A DNA stretch of 64,000 nt, from NCBI GenBank assembly GCA_937981765.1, contig CALJOM010000002.1, forward strand, positions 1 to 64,000. Reading direction: 5' to 3'. Origin of the DNA: an uncultured Bacteroidales bacterium (lineage in GTDB: Bacteria; Bacteroidota; Bacteroidia; Bacteroidales; Salinivirgaceae). Each line of letters starts with the position of its first letter. Position 1 is the stretch's first letter. Below are positions 54,596-62,931 of the stretch, piece after piece. Under the pieces are notes generated by a model, which was given only the letters and a program-made list of their open reading frames with translations, was not told the DNA's origin and searched no databases. A program made the translations under genes and the position numbers.

Positions 54596-54640
54596 TAAAA
54601 AAAGGGACTCCGAATCATGGTAAGGAGCCCCCCTTTTTAT
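54596..54640. terminator. Bidirectional intrinsic terminator
   Basis: An A-run, GGGACTCC (54604-54611) pairing with GGAGCCCC (54624-54631; one mismatch), then a T-run. On the minus strand the stem is followed by seven T, so it serves both pfkA and the convergent lipoprotein gene. Confidence 0.8.
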
Positions 54641-54661
54641 TTTGTAAGTTAACCTAACCGT

Positions 54662-55360
54662 TTACTTTGCATCTTTAACACATCTAACCGAAAATCCGGC
54701 TCTTTTGTTAAAGTAGTTGCGATAGCTGCGCTCACTGTAATAGTACAAGCATCGATACCAGGCATTATTTTGGTCAAAGGTAGTTGTAGACCACCAAAAC
54801 CCATATTCGCCTAGGTGCTTGAATTCTCCTGTTAGATTCCTGTAGCCACCCGGTAGTGCTCTAAATTTGGATGAGTTGGTGGCACCGGTGTTTTTTGGTT
54901 TCCAGAACTCAGTTCCTTTTTGTTTTAATTTCCCACCAGCCACTTTTTCTCCCCCCAGGCTATCGATAAGCATTTGCCAATCTATCTCATTTGGGACTCT
55001 CCAACCTTCGGGGCAGAGTTTGCCGGTGTTCACTGCATGCCAGTTATAAAGAGCTCCGTAGGTTTGGGCATGATCGGGATTATTATCGTACCAACAATAT
55101 CCGGCACTATCTGCTGTGCTCCATTGTTCACTCAATACAAAATTAAAAAGGGGGGTGCCATCGTTCAATACAGTAGAGCGTAGGTTTTCTACGAACCATT
55201 GTTTACCGTACAGGTTTATTACTCGATATTGATTGCCTTCAACGTCGGTAACCGATTCCAATTGTAGAAGGTAATCGTCGAACAACTCATCGTCTGACTG
55301 ACAACCTATGACTACCGTACCAAAAAATAGTAATCCCAATATAAATTTAACTGGTTGCAT
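54662..55360 (-). CDS. FISUMP-domain lipoprotein
   Basis: 232 aa from ATG 55360; an earlier in-frame start adds 18 residues ahead of the signal and is rejected. The signal MQPVKFILGLLFFGTVVIGC places a lipidated cysteine. The body matches the Fibrobacter succinogenes major paralogous domain: YRVINLYGKQWFVENLRST, TYGALYNWHAVNTGKLCPEGWRVP and GFSVRCVKD. Proteins of this family are mostly surface lipoproteins of unknown role. The start lies seven bases after the hldD stop, so it follows that gene, perhaps on the same transcript. Confidence 0.88.
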   Translation of the reverse strand: MQPVKFILGLLFFGTVVIGCQSDDELFDDYLLQLESVTDVEGNQYRVINLYGKQWFVENLRSTVLNDGTPLFNFVLSEQWSTADSAGYCWYDNNPDHAQTYGALYNWHAVNTGKLCPEGWRVPNEIDWQMLIDSLGGEKVAGGKLKQKGTEFWKPKNTGATNSSKFRALPGGYRNLTGEFKHLGEYGFWWSTTTFDQNNAWYRCLYYYSERSYRNYFNKRAGFSVRCVKDAK

Positions 55361-55367
55361 GAGTGGT

Positions 55368-56333
55368 TTAATAATAGGATCCCGGTAAAAGGTAATTTTT
55401 AACGTAATCTTCAATCCCTTCCTCCAAGGAATGGAATTTGTTGGAATAGTTAAGGCTAAGGAGTTTTTCCATTCTAGCCTCTGTAAAGTATTGATATTTA
55501 TCCCGTAAATCTTCGGGGGTTGGAATAAATTCTATATTTGGTGTTAAATCCATGGCCTTAAATGTATTAGCGGCCAGATCATAGAATGTTCTTCCTTTGC
55601 CAGTTCCTATGTTGTAAATTCCGCTTTGTTGGCGATTTTGCATCAGAAAGTAGATTGCATCGCAAACGTCTTTAACGTAAACAAAATCGCGAATTTGGCC
55701 ACCATCAGGGTAATTGGGGTTGTGCGATTTAAACAATCGCACCTTACCGGTTTGTTTTATTTGGTTAAAAGCGTGAAAAACTACAGAAGCCATGCGGCCT
55801 TTGTGATATTCGTTTGGCCCGTAAACGTTGAAAAATTTTAATCCTGCCCAAAAGAATGGCGTGTTCTTTTGTTCGATAGCCCATTTGTCGAAATCGTTTT
55901 TCGAGCGCCCGTAATCGTTTAATGGTAGAAGTTTAGGAATTATTTCGTGTGAGTCGACATATCCGAATTCTCCTAATCCATAGGTGGCTGCACTTGAGGC
56001 GTAAATTAGGGGAATTCCGTAAGCAACCGATTTTTGCCAAACCGTTTTTGTGTAATTCAAATTTAATTCGTCGTATACCTCTTTGGGATAGCCGGTTGTG
56101 GCCGACCGAGCACCCATATGAAGTATGAACTGAATCCATAAATGATTTTTATCGATCCACTCAAAAAAACGGCTACGATCAACCCGTTGCTTTATTTGTT
56201 TTCCTTCGAGGTTTTTATTTTTTTGCTCGTTGGAAAAATCGTCAACAGCAATTATGTCTATAAATTTGTTGTTGTTTAACGTTCTGATTAAACTGCTGCC
56301 TATGAATCCGGCAGCTCCGGTCACTACAATCAT
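55368..56333 (-). CDS. hldD: ADP-L-glycero-D-manno-heptose 6-epimerase
   Basis: NADP-dependent epimerase of the extended SDR family, 321 aa. Signature: GAAGFIGSSLIRTLN (nucleotide loop), HMGARSATT, the catalytic YGRSK, and the HldD-specific FFNVYGPNEYHKGRMASV and GGQIRDFVYVKD. It converts ADP-D-glycero- to ADP-L-glycero-D-manno-heptose for the LPS inner core. It lies only four bases after the sensor/SpoIIE gene stop, so it may be read through from it. The heptose-core GT2 near 3 kb is a possible user. No hldE is in the window. Confidence 0.93.
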   Translation of the reverse strand: MIVVTGAAGFIGSSLIRTLNNNKFIDIIAVDDFSNEQKNKNLEGKQIKQRVDRSRFFEWIDKNHLWIQFILHMGARSATTGYPKEVYDELNLNYTKTVWQKSVAYGIPLIYASSAATYGLGEFGYVDSHEIIPKLLPLNDYGRSKNDFDKWAIEQKNTPFFWAGLKFFNVYGPNEYHKGRMASVVFHAFNQIKQTGKVRLFKSHNPNYPDGGQIRDFVYVKDVCDAIYFLMQNRQQSGIYNIGTGKGRTFYDLAANTFKAMDLTPNIEFIPTPEDLRDKYQYFTEARMEKLLSLNYSNKFHSLEEGIEDYVKNYLLPGSYY

Positions 56334-56337
56334 AGAT

Positions 56338-59300
56338 TTAGTCTTGTGTTTTTTGGATATCAGTTTTATGATAACGGTAACCCATAACTACAACATCATC
56401 TACTCGCTCCATATCTCCGTGCCATTCTACGAGAGTTTGGTGGAGAATTGTTTTTTGTTCTTCCATGGGGAGCTTATGTATTTTGAGGAGTAGTTCTCTG
56501 AAATTTTTGCTCATAAATTTCCTTCCGTCAGAACCGCCGAATTGGTCGATATAGCCATCGGAGAATGTATAAAGTACATCGTTTTCTTCTAATTTGAATT
56601 CGTGGTTGGTAAAGGGTTCTTCGCCTTTAATATAGATTCCTATTGGCATTTTATCACCTTTGTAAAGTATGGCTTCTTCGTTGTGTATGAGTACGAGTGG
56701 GTTATTGGCTCCTGCAAACTGACATGTTTCTGTCTTTGGGTCAATAATGTAGAAAGCAATATCCATTCCGTCTTTGTTTTCGCCAACTTTCCCGGTTTGG
56801 TGAAGTGACATAATGATATTTCTTCTAAGTTGGAAAAGAATTTCAGCAGCCGAAAGGTTCTTGTTCTGACCTACAATCTGGTTTAAAAACGAAATTCCCA
56901 TCATGCTCATAAAGCCTCCCGGTACGCCATGGCCTGTACAATCGGCTACTGCGCAATATTTCTTCCCGTCTATTTCGGCTACCCAATAAAAGTCGCCGCT
57001 TACTATGTCGCGGGGGAGGTACAATATGAAATGATCAGGAAACACCGTTTTCACCGACTCGTCTGGGGGAAGTACTGCCCCTTGAATTTTACTGGCGTAG
57101 GTGATGCTACTTTTAATTTGTTCGTTTTGATGGAATATTTTTACACTCTGACGCTCGATTTCTTCCTTTTGGGCAACAACTTCAGCAGTTCTCTCAGCCA
57201 CAATTCTTTCCAAACGTTCTTTTTCAGCAATGAGTCTGCGGGTATAAATCTTAATTGTAATTACCATTATCCCTATGGCTAAGAGTAAATAGCCTAAATA
57301 TGCATAAATGGTTCTGTACCATGGTGGGAGAATCTTAAAGCTGAAGGTTGCGATATTGCTTTCCAGCCCATAAATGTTTCGTGCCTTTATTTCAAATGTA
57401 TATTGACCTTCGGATAGATTGGTAAATTCACGTTTTGTTTCGTAGTTCCATTCAGACCATTGGTCGCGGTATCCTTTGAGTCGGTAGCTGTATTGATTTT
57501 TCCCCGGATTATTGTAGTAGAGGGCTGAATACTCAAGTATAAGGTTATTGAGGGTATATTTTAGTTGCGGAATTTTATTTTTGGGTTGATGGGCTTCTAT
57601 CAGCAGTTTTTTGTCTGTTATAGTGAAAAAGGTGCCATCCATAATTAGACTGTCTCCAGCTACAATTCTTCGGAAAAGAACGTCGAAGGAGGGTTTTGAT
57701 GGACTAAGCCTTAGGTATTTTAGTGTGTCGTTAAGGTTGTAAATAAATAGATTGGTGGATGCCCCAATGTAAAGATTTTCAGAGGCGGCGTAAAGAGCAT
57801 CACAGACCACGTTTGGTAGCGAGCGGAACGGAAGATCGTTGATTGTCCAAGCTCCCAAATCATTTTTCTGAACAAAACCAATTGTTTTTTGGTTTTCCGA
57901 ACCATCTGCAATTACGAATCCTGTGGGTACTATTACAATTCTGTTTATTAATCGGTTTTGAAAAACATTACCAAAGTCTGACGATAGAGTTATTCTGTCC
58001 GAAACGGAATCGTATTCATAAATGCCAGAATCGCTTCCAAAATAGATTTTACCGTTTATGTTTTCAATCAATTGGCCAAAATATTTGGGCACTCCTCGAC
58101 TTTCGTCGTAAAAATTTAGTGTGTCGTTTTCGTTAAATCGATCAAATCGATAAACACCTTTTAGATACCATCCGAGCCAAACTCTTCCTTGATTGTCTTC
58201 GCAGATTGATCGGAATTCTCCCTGAATGTTTTTGGATTTAAAAGCGCGGTCTGAAGTTATCCAACGTCCGTTTTGGTATTCAATCCAGGTGATTCCGCTT
58301 TCTAGGGCTAAGTAAACTCGGTTGGGATGTTTTTTAGATTGAATCAATTTACGGGTTACCAACGATGGTTGGTGTTTTTCTGGTTGATTGAATATTTTAT
58401 AGGCTTTTTCTCCTTGTATTTCAAACACACCATCCAACGAGCCGGTTCCTGCAAGTAGAATGTTATCTTTACCCTTCCCAGAATTGAAGGATAGTAATGT
58501 CCACGTGGTTGATTTAATGTTTTCTACAGGTTTGAAGTATATGGATCCTAGTTCGTCTTTGTCGCTTACAAATAGGCCTGACATGGTTGCTACGTAAATT
58601 CTGTTTTTAAATTCTGCCACGTCTAGAATCATCCCTATTAGCCCGTTTCTTTCGTTGAATACCTTAATAGGCGAGTGAATATCAACGGCTGCAATTCCGT
58701 TATTCAATGTCAGGAAAAGCAGAGGTTTTTCGTTATCGCTAAAGGGTTCTTGCCAGAGGTAGGTTACGCTCTCGTCGTTTAGGCCATGGTCGGTGTTCAA
58801 AAGGTTTAAGATTTGACCCTGTGGGTTGACTTCGATAAAACTGCATTTTCCTCCTAACACGTATCCAAATCCAAAATTCTCATTGGCCAGTTTTACTCCG
58901 GAATAAAGATAACCGCCTTTTGTCCGTAGGTAATTAATGGCTTGGCCTTTTAGGGGGAATGGAGTAAATTTGTTTTGTGTCGGGTTAAAGAGAAAAAAAT
59001 CGCTATTGCTGGTGGCTATAAGTATATTGAAGTTGTCGTAAGGAAGCATGGAAAAAATGTTTTTCCCGGCCAGTATTTGTGAGTTTGGTACCCGTACTAA
59101 TGTGTCGTTTTCAATCCGATGCAGTCCATAGATAAAACTTCCTACATAAAAGGTAGAATCAACCAGAAAGGTTAAAAAATTGCCCGTATTTAAGGCTTTG
59201 CCCATGTGGATTGTTGCAACGCTATTTCCGTCGAACTTGGAAATGATTTCCCGTGTGCAAAAATATATGTCGTTGTTTAATGCATAGGTCTTATATACTT

Positions 59301-59697
59301 CTCCTGTAAAATTGTTGCGCAGAATCGAATCGTTAATTTTGGGAATTAATGATTCATACTCAAGTTGACCGTAATTATTGGGTACAAGTCGTCCAAATTC
59401 GCCAACGGCTCCTACATAAACAATTCCGTCCTGACCTAACGCTAATGAACGTACTATGGCTTTTTTGCTGATGGGAATTTTTCTCCAGTTTTTCCCATCG
59501 TATTCCATCACTCCCTCAGAGTTTTTGCCAATGTAATAAATCCCGCGTTTGTCTTTAACGATACTCCAGTTTTGTTCCTCACCCTGGTAAGTGTCTATGG
59601 TATAATTTAGCAATAGAGGAATTCCATTACGGTTGATTTGTCCCATAATGGATGAAAATACCGATAGCAAAAAACAAAAGGCAATAGAGCGTGCCAC
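56338..59697 (-). CDS. Sensor with beta-propeller, Y_Y_Y and SpoIIE phosphatase domains
   Basis: 1119 aa. After a signal sequence, residues to about 700 contain repeats of the two-component regulator propeller type (for example EDNQGRVWLGWYLKGVYRFD, NINGKIYFGSDSGIYEYDS). A Y_Y_Y domain follows (YYNNPGKNQYSYRLKGYRDQ, YTFEIKARNIYGLES), then one membrane helix near 793-813 and a long coiled coil. The C-terminal SpoIIE domain has SGDFYWV, VADCTGHGVPGGF, KDGMDIAFY and FSDGYIDQFGG. This is the hybrid layout of Bacteroides sensors with a phosphatase output instead of a kinase. It likely senses a periplasmic signal and removes phosphate from a target such as a SiaC-type protein. Confidence 0.9.
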   Translation of the reverse strand: MARSIAFCFLLSVFSSIMGQINRNGIPLLLNYTIDTYQGEEQNWSIVKDKRGIYYIGKNSEGVMEYDGKNWRKIPISKKAIVRSLALGQDGIVYVGAVGEFGRLVPNNYGQLEYESLIPKINDSILRNNFTGEVYKTYALNNDIYFCTREIISKFDGNSVATIHMGKALNTGNFLTFLVDSTFYVGSFIYGLHRIENDTLVRVPNSQILAGKNIFSMLPYDNFNILIATSNSDFFLFNPTQNKFTPFPLKGQAINYLRTKGGYLYSGVKLANENFGFGYVLGGKCSFIEVNPQGQILNLLNTDHGLNDESVTYLWQEPFSDNEKPLLFLTLNNGIAAVDIHSPIKVFNERNGLIGMILDVAEFKNRIYVATMSGLFVSDKDELGSIYFKPVENIKSTTWTLLSFNSGKGKDNILLAGTGSLDGVFEIQGEKAYKIFNQPEKHQPSLVTRKLIQSKKHPNRVYLALESGITWIEYQNGRWITSDRAFKSKNIQGEFRSICEDNQGRVWLGWYLKGVYRFDRFNENDTLNFYDESRGVPKYFGQLIENINGKIYFGSDSGIYEYDSVSDRITLSSDFGNVFQNRLINRIVIVPTGFVIADGSENQKTIGFVQKNDLGAWTINDLPFRSLPNVVCDALYAASENLYIGASTNLFIYNLNDTLKYLRLSPSKPSFDVLFRRIVAGDSLIMDGTFFTITDKKLLIEAHQPKNKIPQLKYTLNNLILEYSALYYNNPGKNQYSYRLKGYRDQWSEWNYETKREFTNLSEGQYTFEIKARNIYGLESNIATFSFKILPPWYRTIYAYLGYLLLAIGIMVITIKIYTRRLIAEKERLERIVAERTAEVVAQKEEIERQSVKIFHQNEQIKSSITYASKIQGAVLPPDESVKTVFPDHFILYLPRDIVSGDFYWVAEIDGKKYCAVADCTGHGVPGGFMSMMGISFLNQIVGQNKNLSAAEILFQLRRNIIMSLHQTGKVGENKDGMDIAFYIIDPKTETCQFAGANNPLVLIHNEEAILYKGDKMPIGIYIKGEEPFTNHEFKLEENDVLYTFSDGYIDQFGGSDGRKFMSKNFRELLLKIHKLPMEEQKTILHQTLVEWHGDMERVDDVVVMGYRYHKTDIQKTQD

Positions 59698-59719
59698 TGT
59701 TTTAAGGGTTGATATCTAG

Positions 59720-59727
59720 CAAAGATA
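59720..59727 (-). promoter_or_regulatory. Candidate -7 box of sensor/SpoIIE gene
   Basis: CAAAGATA (minus strand TATCTTTG) lies 23 bases before the start at 59697. No good -33 element is visible. Confidence 0.45.
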
Positions 59728-59783
59728 CTATTTTTTTGGTTTAGTTTTATCTATGGCGTTAATTTTTCATAGTGGTCTCAGTT

Positions 59784-59823
59784 TTAAAAGAAAAACGAAG
59801 TTATCTTATAGGATAACCTCGTT
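59784..59823 (-). terminator. Intrinsic terminator after the alpha-oxoamine synthase gene
   Basis: AACGAAGTTATC (59794-59805) pairs with GATAACCTCGTT (59812-59823), with one G-U wobble on the minus strand, then TTTCTTTT. It follows the minus-strand stop at 59849. Confidence 0.75.
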
Positions 59824-59848
59824 GGTAGGGTCTGGTTTGTGAGTTTAT

Positions 59849-61102
59849 TTATTCTTTTGGAATTTCGGGAAACTTTTCTGTTCTGTATTTTCCTGAGATA
59901 AGTTTTTCACGGCATGCATCAAAGGCATCAAGAGTTTGTTTTACATCTTCAAGGGTGTGAACTGCTGTTGGTATTAAACGGAGCAGAATTTGTCCTTTGG
60001 GGATTACAGGATAGATTACTACTGAGCAGAAAATACCGTAGTTTTCCCGCAGGTCCATAATCAGATTGGTGGCTTCGATTAAACCTCCGTGCATGAATAC
60101 CGGGGTAACGGGCGATTCTGTGAGGCCAATATCATAACCGCGCTCGCGTAACCCCTTTTGCAATGCTTCAACAATTTTCCAAAGGTTTTCTCGTAAATGA
60201 GGCTGTGTTTTTAATAATTCCAGACGTTTTAATGCCCCGAGAACCATTGGCATTGGAAGTGATTTGGCAAAGGTTTGAGACCTCATGTTATAGCGCAGAT
60301 AATCAACAATTTCTCTTTCTGCTGCTACAAATGCGCCTATTCCTGCCATCGATTTGGCAAAGGTTGAGAAATAAAGGTCTATTTGGTCTTGTACTCCGAA
60401 ATGTTCTCCCACGCCGGCACCGGTTTTTCCCATGGTTCCGAAGCCATGAGCATCGTCGATTAGTAGTCGGAAGTTAAACTCTTTTTTGAGTTCTGCAATT
60501 TTGTCTAGTTTTCCGAGGTCGCCTGCCATACCAAAAACACCTTCGGTAATTACCAAAATTCCTCCGTTAGTGTTTTCTACCAGCTTGGTGGCTCTCTCTA
60601 ATTGCTTCCGAAGGCTATCCATGTTGTTGTGAGGGTAAACAAAGCGTTTGCCCATGTGTAGCCTTAACCCGTCGAGAATGCAGGCGTGCGATTCGCTGTC
60701 GTAAACTATTACGTCGTTTCTGTCGACCATGGCGTCGATAATGGAAACCATTCCCTGGTATCCGTAATTAAGCAAGAAGGCATCTTCCTTCCCAACAAAT
60801 TCAGCCAATTGGCGTTCAAGTTCTTCGTGGTATTTAGTTTGCCCCGACATCATTCGGGCGCCCATTGGATATGCCATTCCATATTGAGCGGCTGCCTCGG
60901 CATCGGCTTTTCTTACTTCGGGATGATTGGCCAGCCCAAGGTAATTGTTTAGGCTCCAGGTGAGTACCTCTTTGCCTCTAAATTTCATGTGTGAGTGGAT
61001 GGGCCCTTCAAGTTTGGGAAATGCGAAATATCCGTGTCCTTGTTGTTGATATTGCCCTATGGGGCCACGATTGGATTTGACTTTCTGAAAAATATCGACC
61101 AT
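59849..61102 (-). CDS. Alpha-oxoamine synthase family PLP enzyme
   Basis: 417-aa PLP enzyme of the KBL/AONS/SPT group. Features: GYFAFPKLEGP, LTWSLNNYLGLANHP, YGYQGMVSIIDAMVDRNDV, ITEGVFGMAGDLG, LIDDAHGFGTMGKTG, and the lysine in STFAKSMAGIGAFVA. These enzymes condense an amino acid with an acyl thioester: threonine cleavage product (KBL), serine (serine palmitoyltransferase) or cysteate (sulfonolipids). The extended N-terminus and the end segment NLIMDLRENYGIFCSVV resemble a Bacteroidota subgroup whose substrate I cannot fix. Monocistronic with its own -7 box. Sphingolipid or sulfonolipid synthesis would make the lipid kinase at 23.4 kb relevant. Confidence 0.8.
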   Translation of the reverse strand: MVDIFQKVKSNRGPIGQYQQQGHGYFAFPKLEGPIHSHMKFRGKEVLTWSLNNYLGLANHPEVRKADAEAAAQYGMAYPMGARMMSGQTKYHEELERQLAEFVGKEDAFLLNYGYQGMVSIIDAMVDRNDVIVYDSESHACILDGLRLHMGKRFVYPHNNMDSLRKQLERATKLVENTNGGILVITEGVFGMAGDLGKLDKIAELKKEFNFRLLIDDAHGFGTMGKTGAGVGEHFGVQDQIDLYFSTFAKSMAGIGAFVAAEREIVDYLRYNMRSQTFAKSLPMPMVLGALKRLELLKTQPHLRENLWKIVEALQKGLRERGYDIGLTESPVTPVFMHGGLIEATNLIMDLRENYGIFCSVVIYPVIPKGQILLRLIPTAVHTLEDVKQTLDAFDACREKLISGKYRTEKFPEIPKE

Positions 61103-61132
61103 AGTTGTTTAATTTTTCTTTAAAAATTGGTG

Positions 61133-61140
61133 CAAAGGTA
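61133..61140 (-). promoter_or_regulatory. Candidate -7 box of alpha-oxoamine synthase gene
   Basis: CAAAGGTA (minus strand TACCTTTG) lies 31 bases before the start at 61102. Confidence 0.5.
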
Positions 61141-61186
61141 ATGATATTGCCCGAAATGAAAAGTATTTGAGAAAATGATTTTATTT

Positions 61187-61810
61187 TCAGATTTTCAGCT
61201 CATATACATCTTCGGTTGGATTGTAGGTAAATCCAATCTTTCGTAGATATTCGGCATGAGCGTCATTTTTAGCTGTGGTAATGATTCGTGATATGTTTTT
61301 GTCTTTAATATACTCTTTGTTTTCTACGAATAAGAATTGACCGATTTTCATATCTCGATATTCGGGTATTACAAAGTCGAGGTTTATCTTCAGATTTTGT
61401 TCCGGAAGATTAGTTCCAAGTACTAGCCCGGCTACGTTCATGTTCCGTAATATGATGAATACCACATCGATTTTATTTAAATTAAAGTCAAAGTCGGGCT
61501 GGAAGTGTTTAATTTCTTTTTTGTAGTGGTCAACGAAGGCCTGGATAAATTCGTCGTGCATCTGGGGTTGAATAATTCTGAAATCTTCTTTGCGGCTGTA
61601 AAGTTTGTAAAGTTGATATAAGTTTACAAAAACTATAATTCCGTTTAATACACCAACGGGGTAGGCACCAATGAGAAAACCATAAACTGAAAACAAAAAC
61701 GCTCCTGTCATGTTCACTATTCGTAAGCGGATTAGTGAATTCATCATCATACTGATAACGATGATGATAGAACTTACGTAACCAAGGATTTCATAAAACG
61801 ATAATTCCAT
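61187..61810 (-). CDS. YgjV-like membrane domain fused to GNAT-like domain
   Basis: 207 aa. Residues 1-80 form about three membrane helices (ILGYVSSIIIVISMMMNSLIRLRIVNMTG, FLFSVYGFLIGAYPVGVLNG) as in YgjV/Imp proteins. Residues 85-207 look like a GNAT N-acetyltransferase: NMNVAGLVLG, the beta4 strand LKINLDFVIPEYRDMKIGQFLF and the RxxGxG-like region, then EYLRKIGFTYNPTEDVYEL. The acetyl-CoA loop is not canonical (MKIGQF for Q/RxxGxG/A), so activity is unsure. Last gene of the DUF368-SiaC-DUF5714 operon, 12 bases after the previous stop. Confidence 0.7.
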   Translation of the reverse strand: MELSFYEILGYVSSIIIVISMMMNSLIRLRIVNMTGAFLFSVYGFLIGAYPVGVLNGIIVFVNLYQLYKLYSRKEDFRIIQPQMHDEFIQAFVDHYKKEIKHFQPDFDFNLNKIDVVFIILRNMNVAGLVLGTNLPEQNLKINLDFVIPEYRDMKIGQFLFVENKEYIKDKNISRIITTAKNDAHAEYLRKIGFTYNPTEDVYELKI

Positions 61811-61822
61811 TGTTCTAAGATT

Positions 61823-62557
61823 TTAGTAAAACAAACATTCGGATTTTGTACACTCAAGGTTTTTTTCTACGTACTGGCATTGAATTTTATTTGGTATAGG
61901 AAGATTTAGTCCAAAGTCTTCTACTAATTGATTTCTTGTTTGGAGGATTGCCAGATATGTACTTCGTTTACAGCATCGGGGGCCTCCGTATTTGGCAATG
62001 TTTGCCAGGGTGTTTGCGGTTGCGCGGTTAATGTAGCCGTAGTTTTCCTTATCCAACTCGTTTACTTGTAGAATTAGGCTAAAGAAAATTCCTACACCGA
62101 TGGATCCTCCGCATGCACCATGCGTAGCGCATATTCCGTCCTGAATTTTAAGAGCGCGGTTTCTGGCTTCGTTTAGAAGTTCGGATTTTATTTCTTTGGA
62201 TATATTTTTGGCATTGCACCAAATTGCTAACATTACTGCGGGAACCAATAAATGATGTTCGGGGCCATGAATTTTTATTTTTGACAGGTCCATAATGCTT
62301 TCGGCCAATTCTATGGCATTCAACCCACTATATTTATTACACTGGCTGATAATTATTTCGTAAACATCACGGCGTGCACATTCATCGCAAACGTAGTGCC
62401 CTTCCTGACAAAGAGTTTGAGTTTTGTTCTGAATTCCGCAGTGGTAGCAAGAAACCACAGTTGGAGTTTTTTTGTAGATGAGTGGTTGTCCACAAACTAA
62501 GCATTGATTGTGTCGAAAAAGGTATTTGCTAATTGTGGGAGATTTAGTTTCCTTCAT
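61823..62557 (-). CDS. DUF5714 cysteine-rich protein
   Basis: 244 aa. Four early CxxC-type knuckles (CLVCGQ, CYHCG, CDEC) suggest a zinc or iron-sulfur-binding head. The middle is helical with conserved HGPEHHLLVPAVMLA, ATHGACGGSIGVGIF and GGPRCCKRSTYLA, which are DUF5714 landmarks; the tail ends with CTKSECLFY. Members occur fused or next to methyltransferases in anaerobes; function is unknown. The start overlaps the end of the SiaC-family gene by 14 bases. Confidence 0.75.
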   Translation of the reverse strand: MKETKSPTISKYLFRHNQCLVCGQPLIYKKTPTVVSCYHCGIQNKTQTLCQEGHYVCDECARRDVYEIIISQCNKYSGLNAIELAESIMDLSKIKIHGPEHHLLVPAVMLAIWCNAKNISKEIKSELLNEARNRALKIQDGICATHGACGGSIGVGIFFSLILQVNELDKENYGYINRATANTLANIAKYGGPRCCKRSTYLAILQTRNQLVEDFGLNLPIPNKIQCQYVEKNLECTKSECLFY

Positions 62558-62921
62558 AATAGTGGTATTCGAACGTTAGTTGTACCATTTGCTCGAGAAT
62601 TTCCCCATCGCGCTTGGCTTCTTCATCGTTGTAATACCACAGGATAGTGATATTTTTCCCTTTCTCGGAAAAAGATTTTAGTAGTTTTAGGATTGTCATT
62701 AAATAACGGCTTGAAATGGAATTGTAGTAATCTGCAACTATTTTGAAGCGTATTGGATGTTCAATTTCAGCAAATACTCTATCGATAAATTGAAGTATGT
62801 TTTCAAAAAATTGTAATGGATTTTCTACGTACGATCTACCGGATATTTCATAATGTTGGTTGGTGGGATCCAAAATCACCTGAGGCGATGATTCTGTTGC
62901 ATTGATAATAAGCTTTTCCAT
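62544..62921 (-). CDS. SiaC-family (DUF1987) regulatory phosphoprotein
   Basis: 125 aa, the size of SiaC. Landmarks are VILDPTNQHYEISGRSYVENPLQFFENILQ and the central strand RFKIVADYYNSISSRYL. In Pseudomonas aeruginosa SiaC is switched by phosphorylation at Thr68, with kinase SiaB and phosphatase SiaA (a SpoIIE protein). Here Ser68 lies at the same residue number within YYNSISS, an inference from numbering, not an alignment. Two SpoIIE phosphatases in the window could act on it. No SiaB-like kinase was recognised. It lies 10 bases after the DUF368 stop and overlaps DUF5714. Confidence 0.78.
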   Translation of the reverse strand: MEKLIINATESSPQVILDPTNQHYEISGRSYVENPLQFFENILQFIDRVFAEIEHPIRFKIVADYYNSISSRYLMTILKLLKSFSEKGKNITILWYYNDEEAKRDGEILEQMVQLTFEYHYYEGN

Positions 62922-62931
62922 AGCAAAGAAA

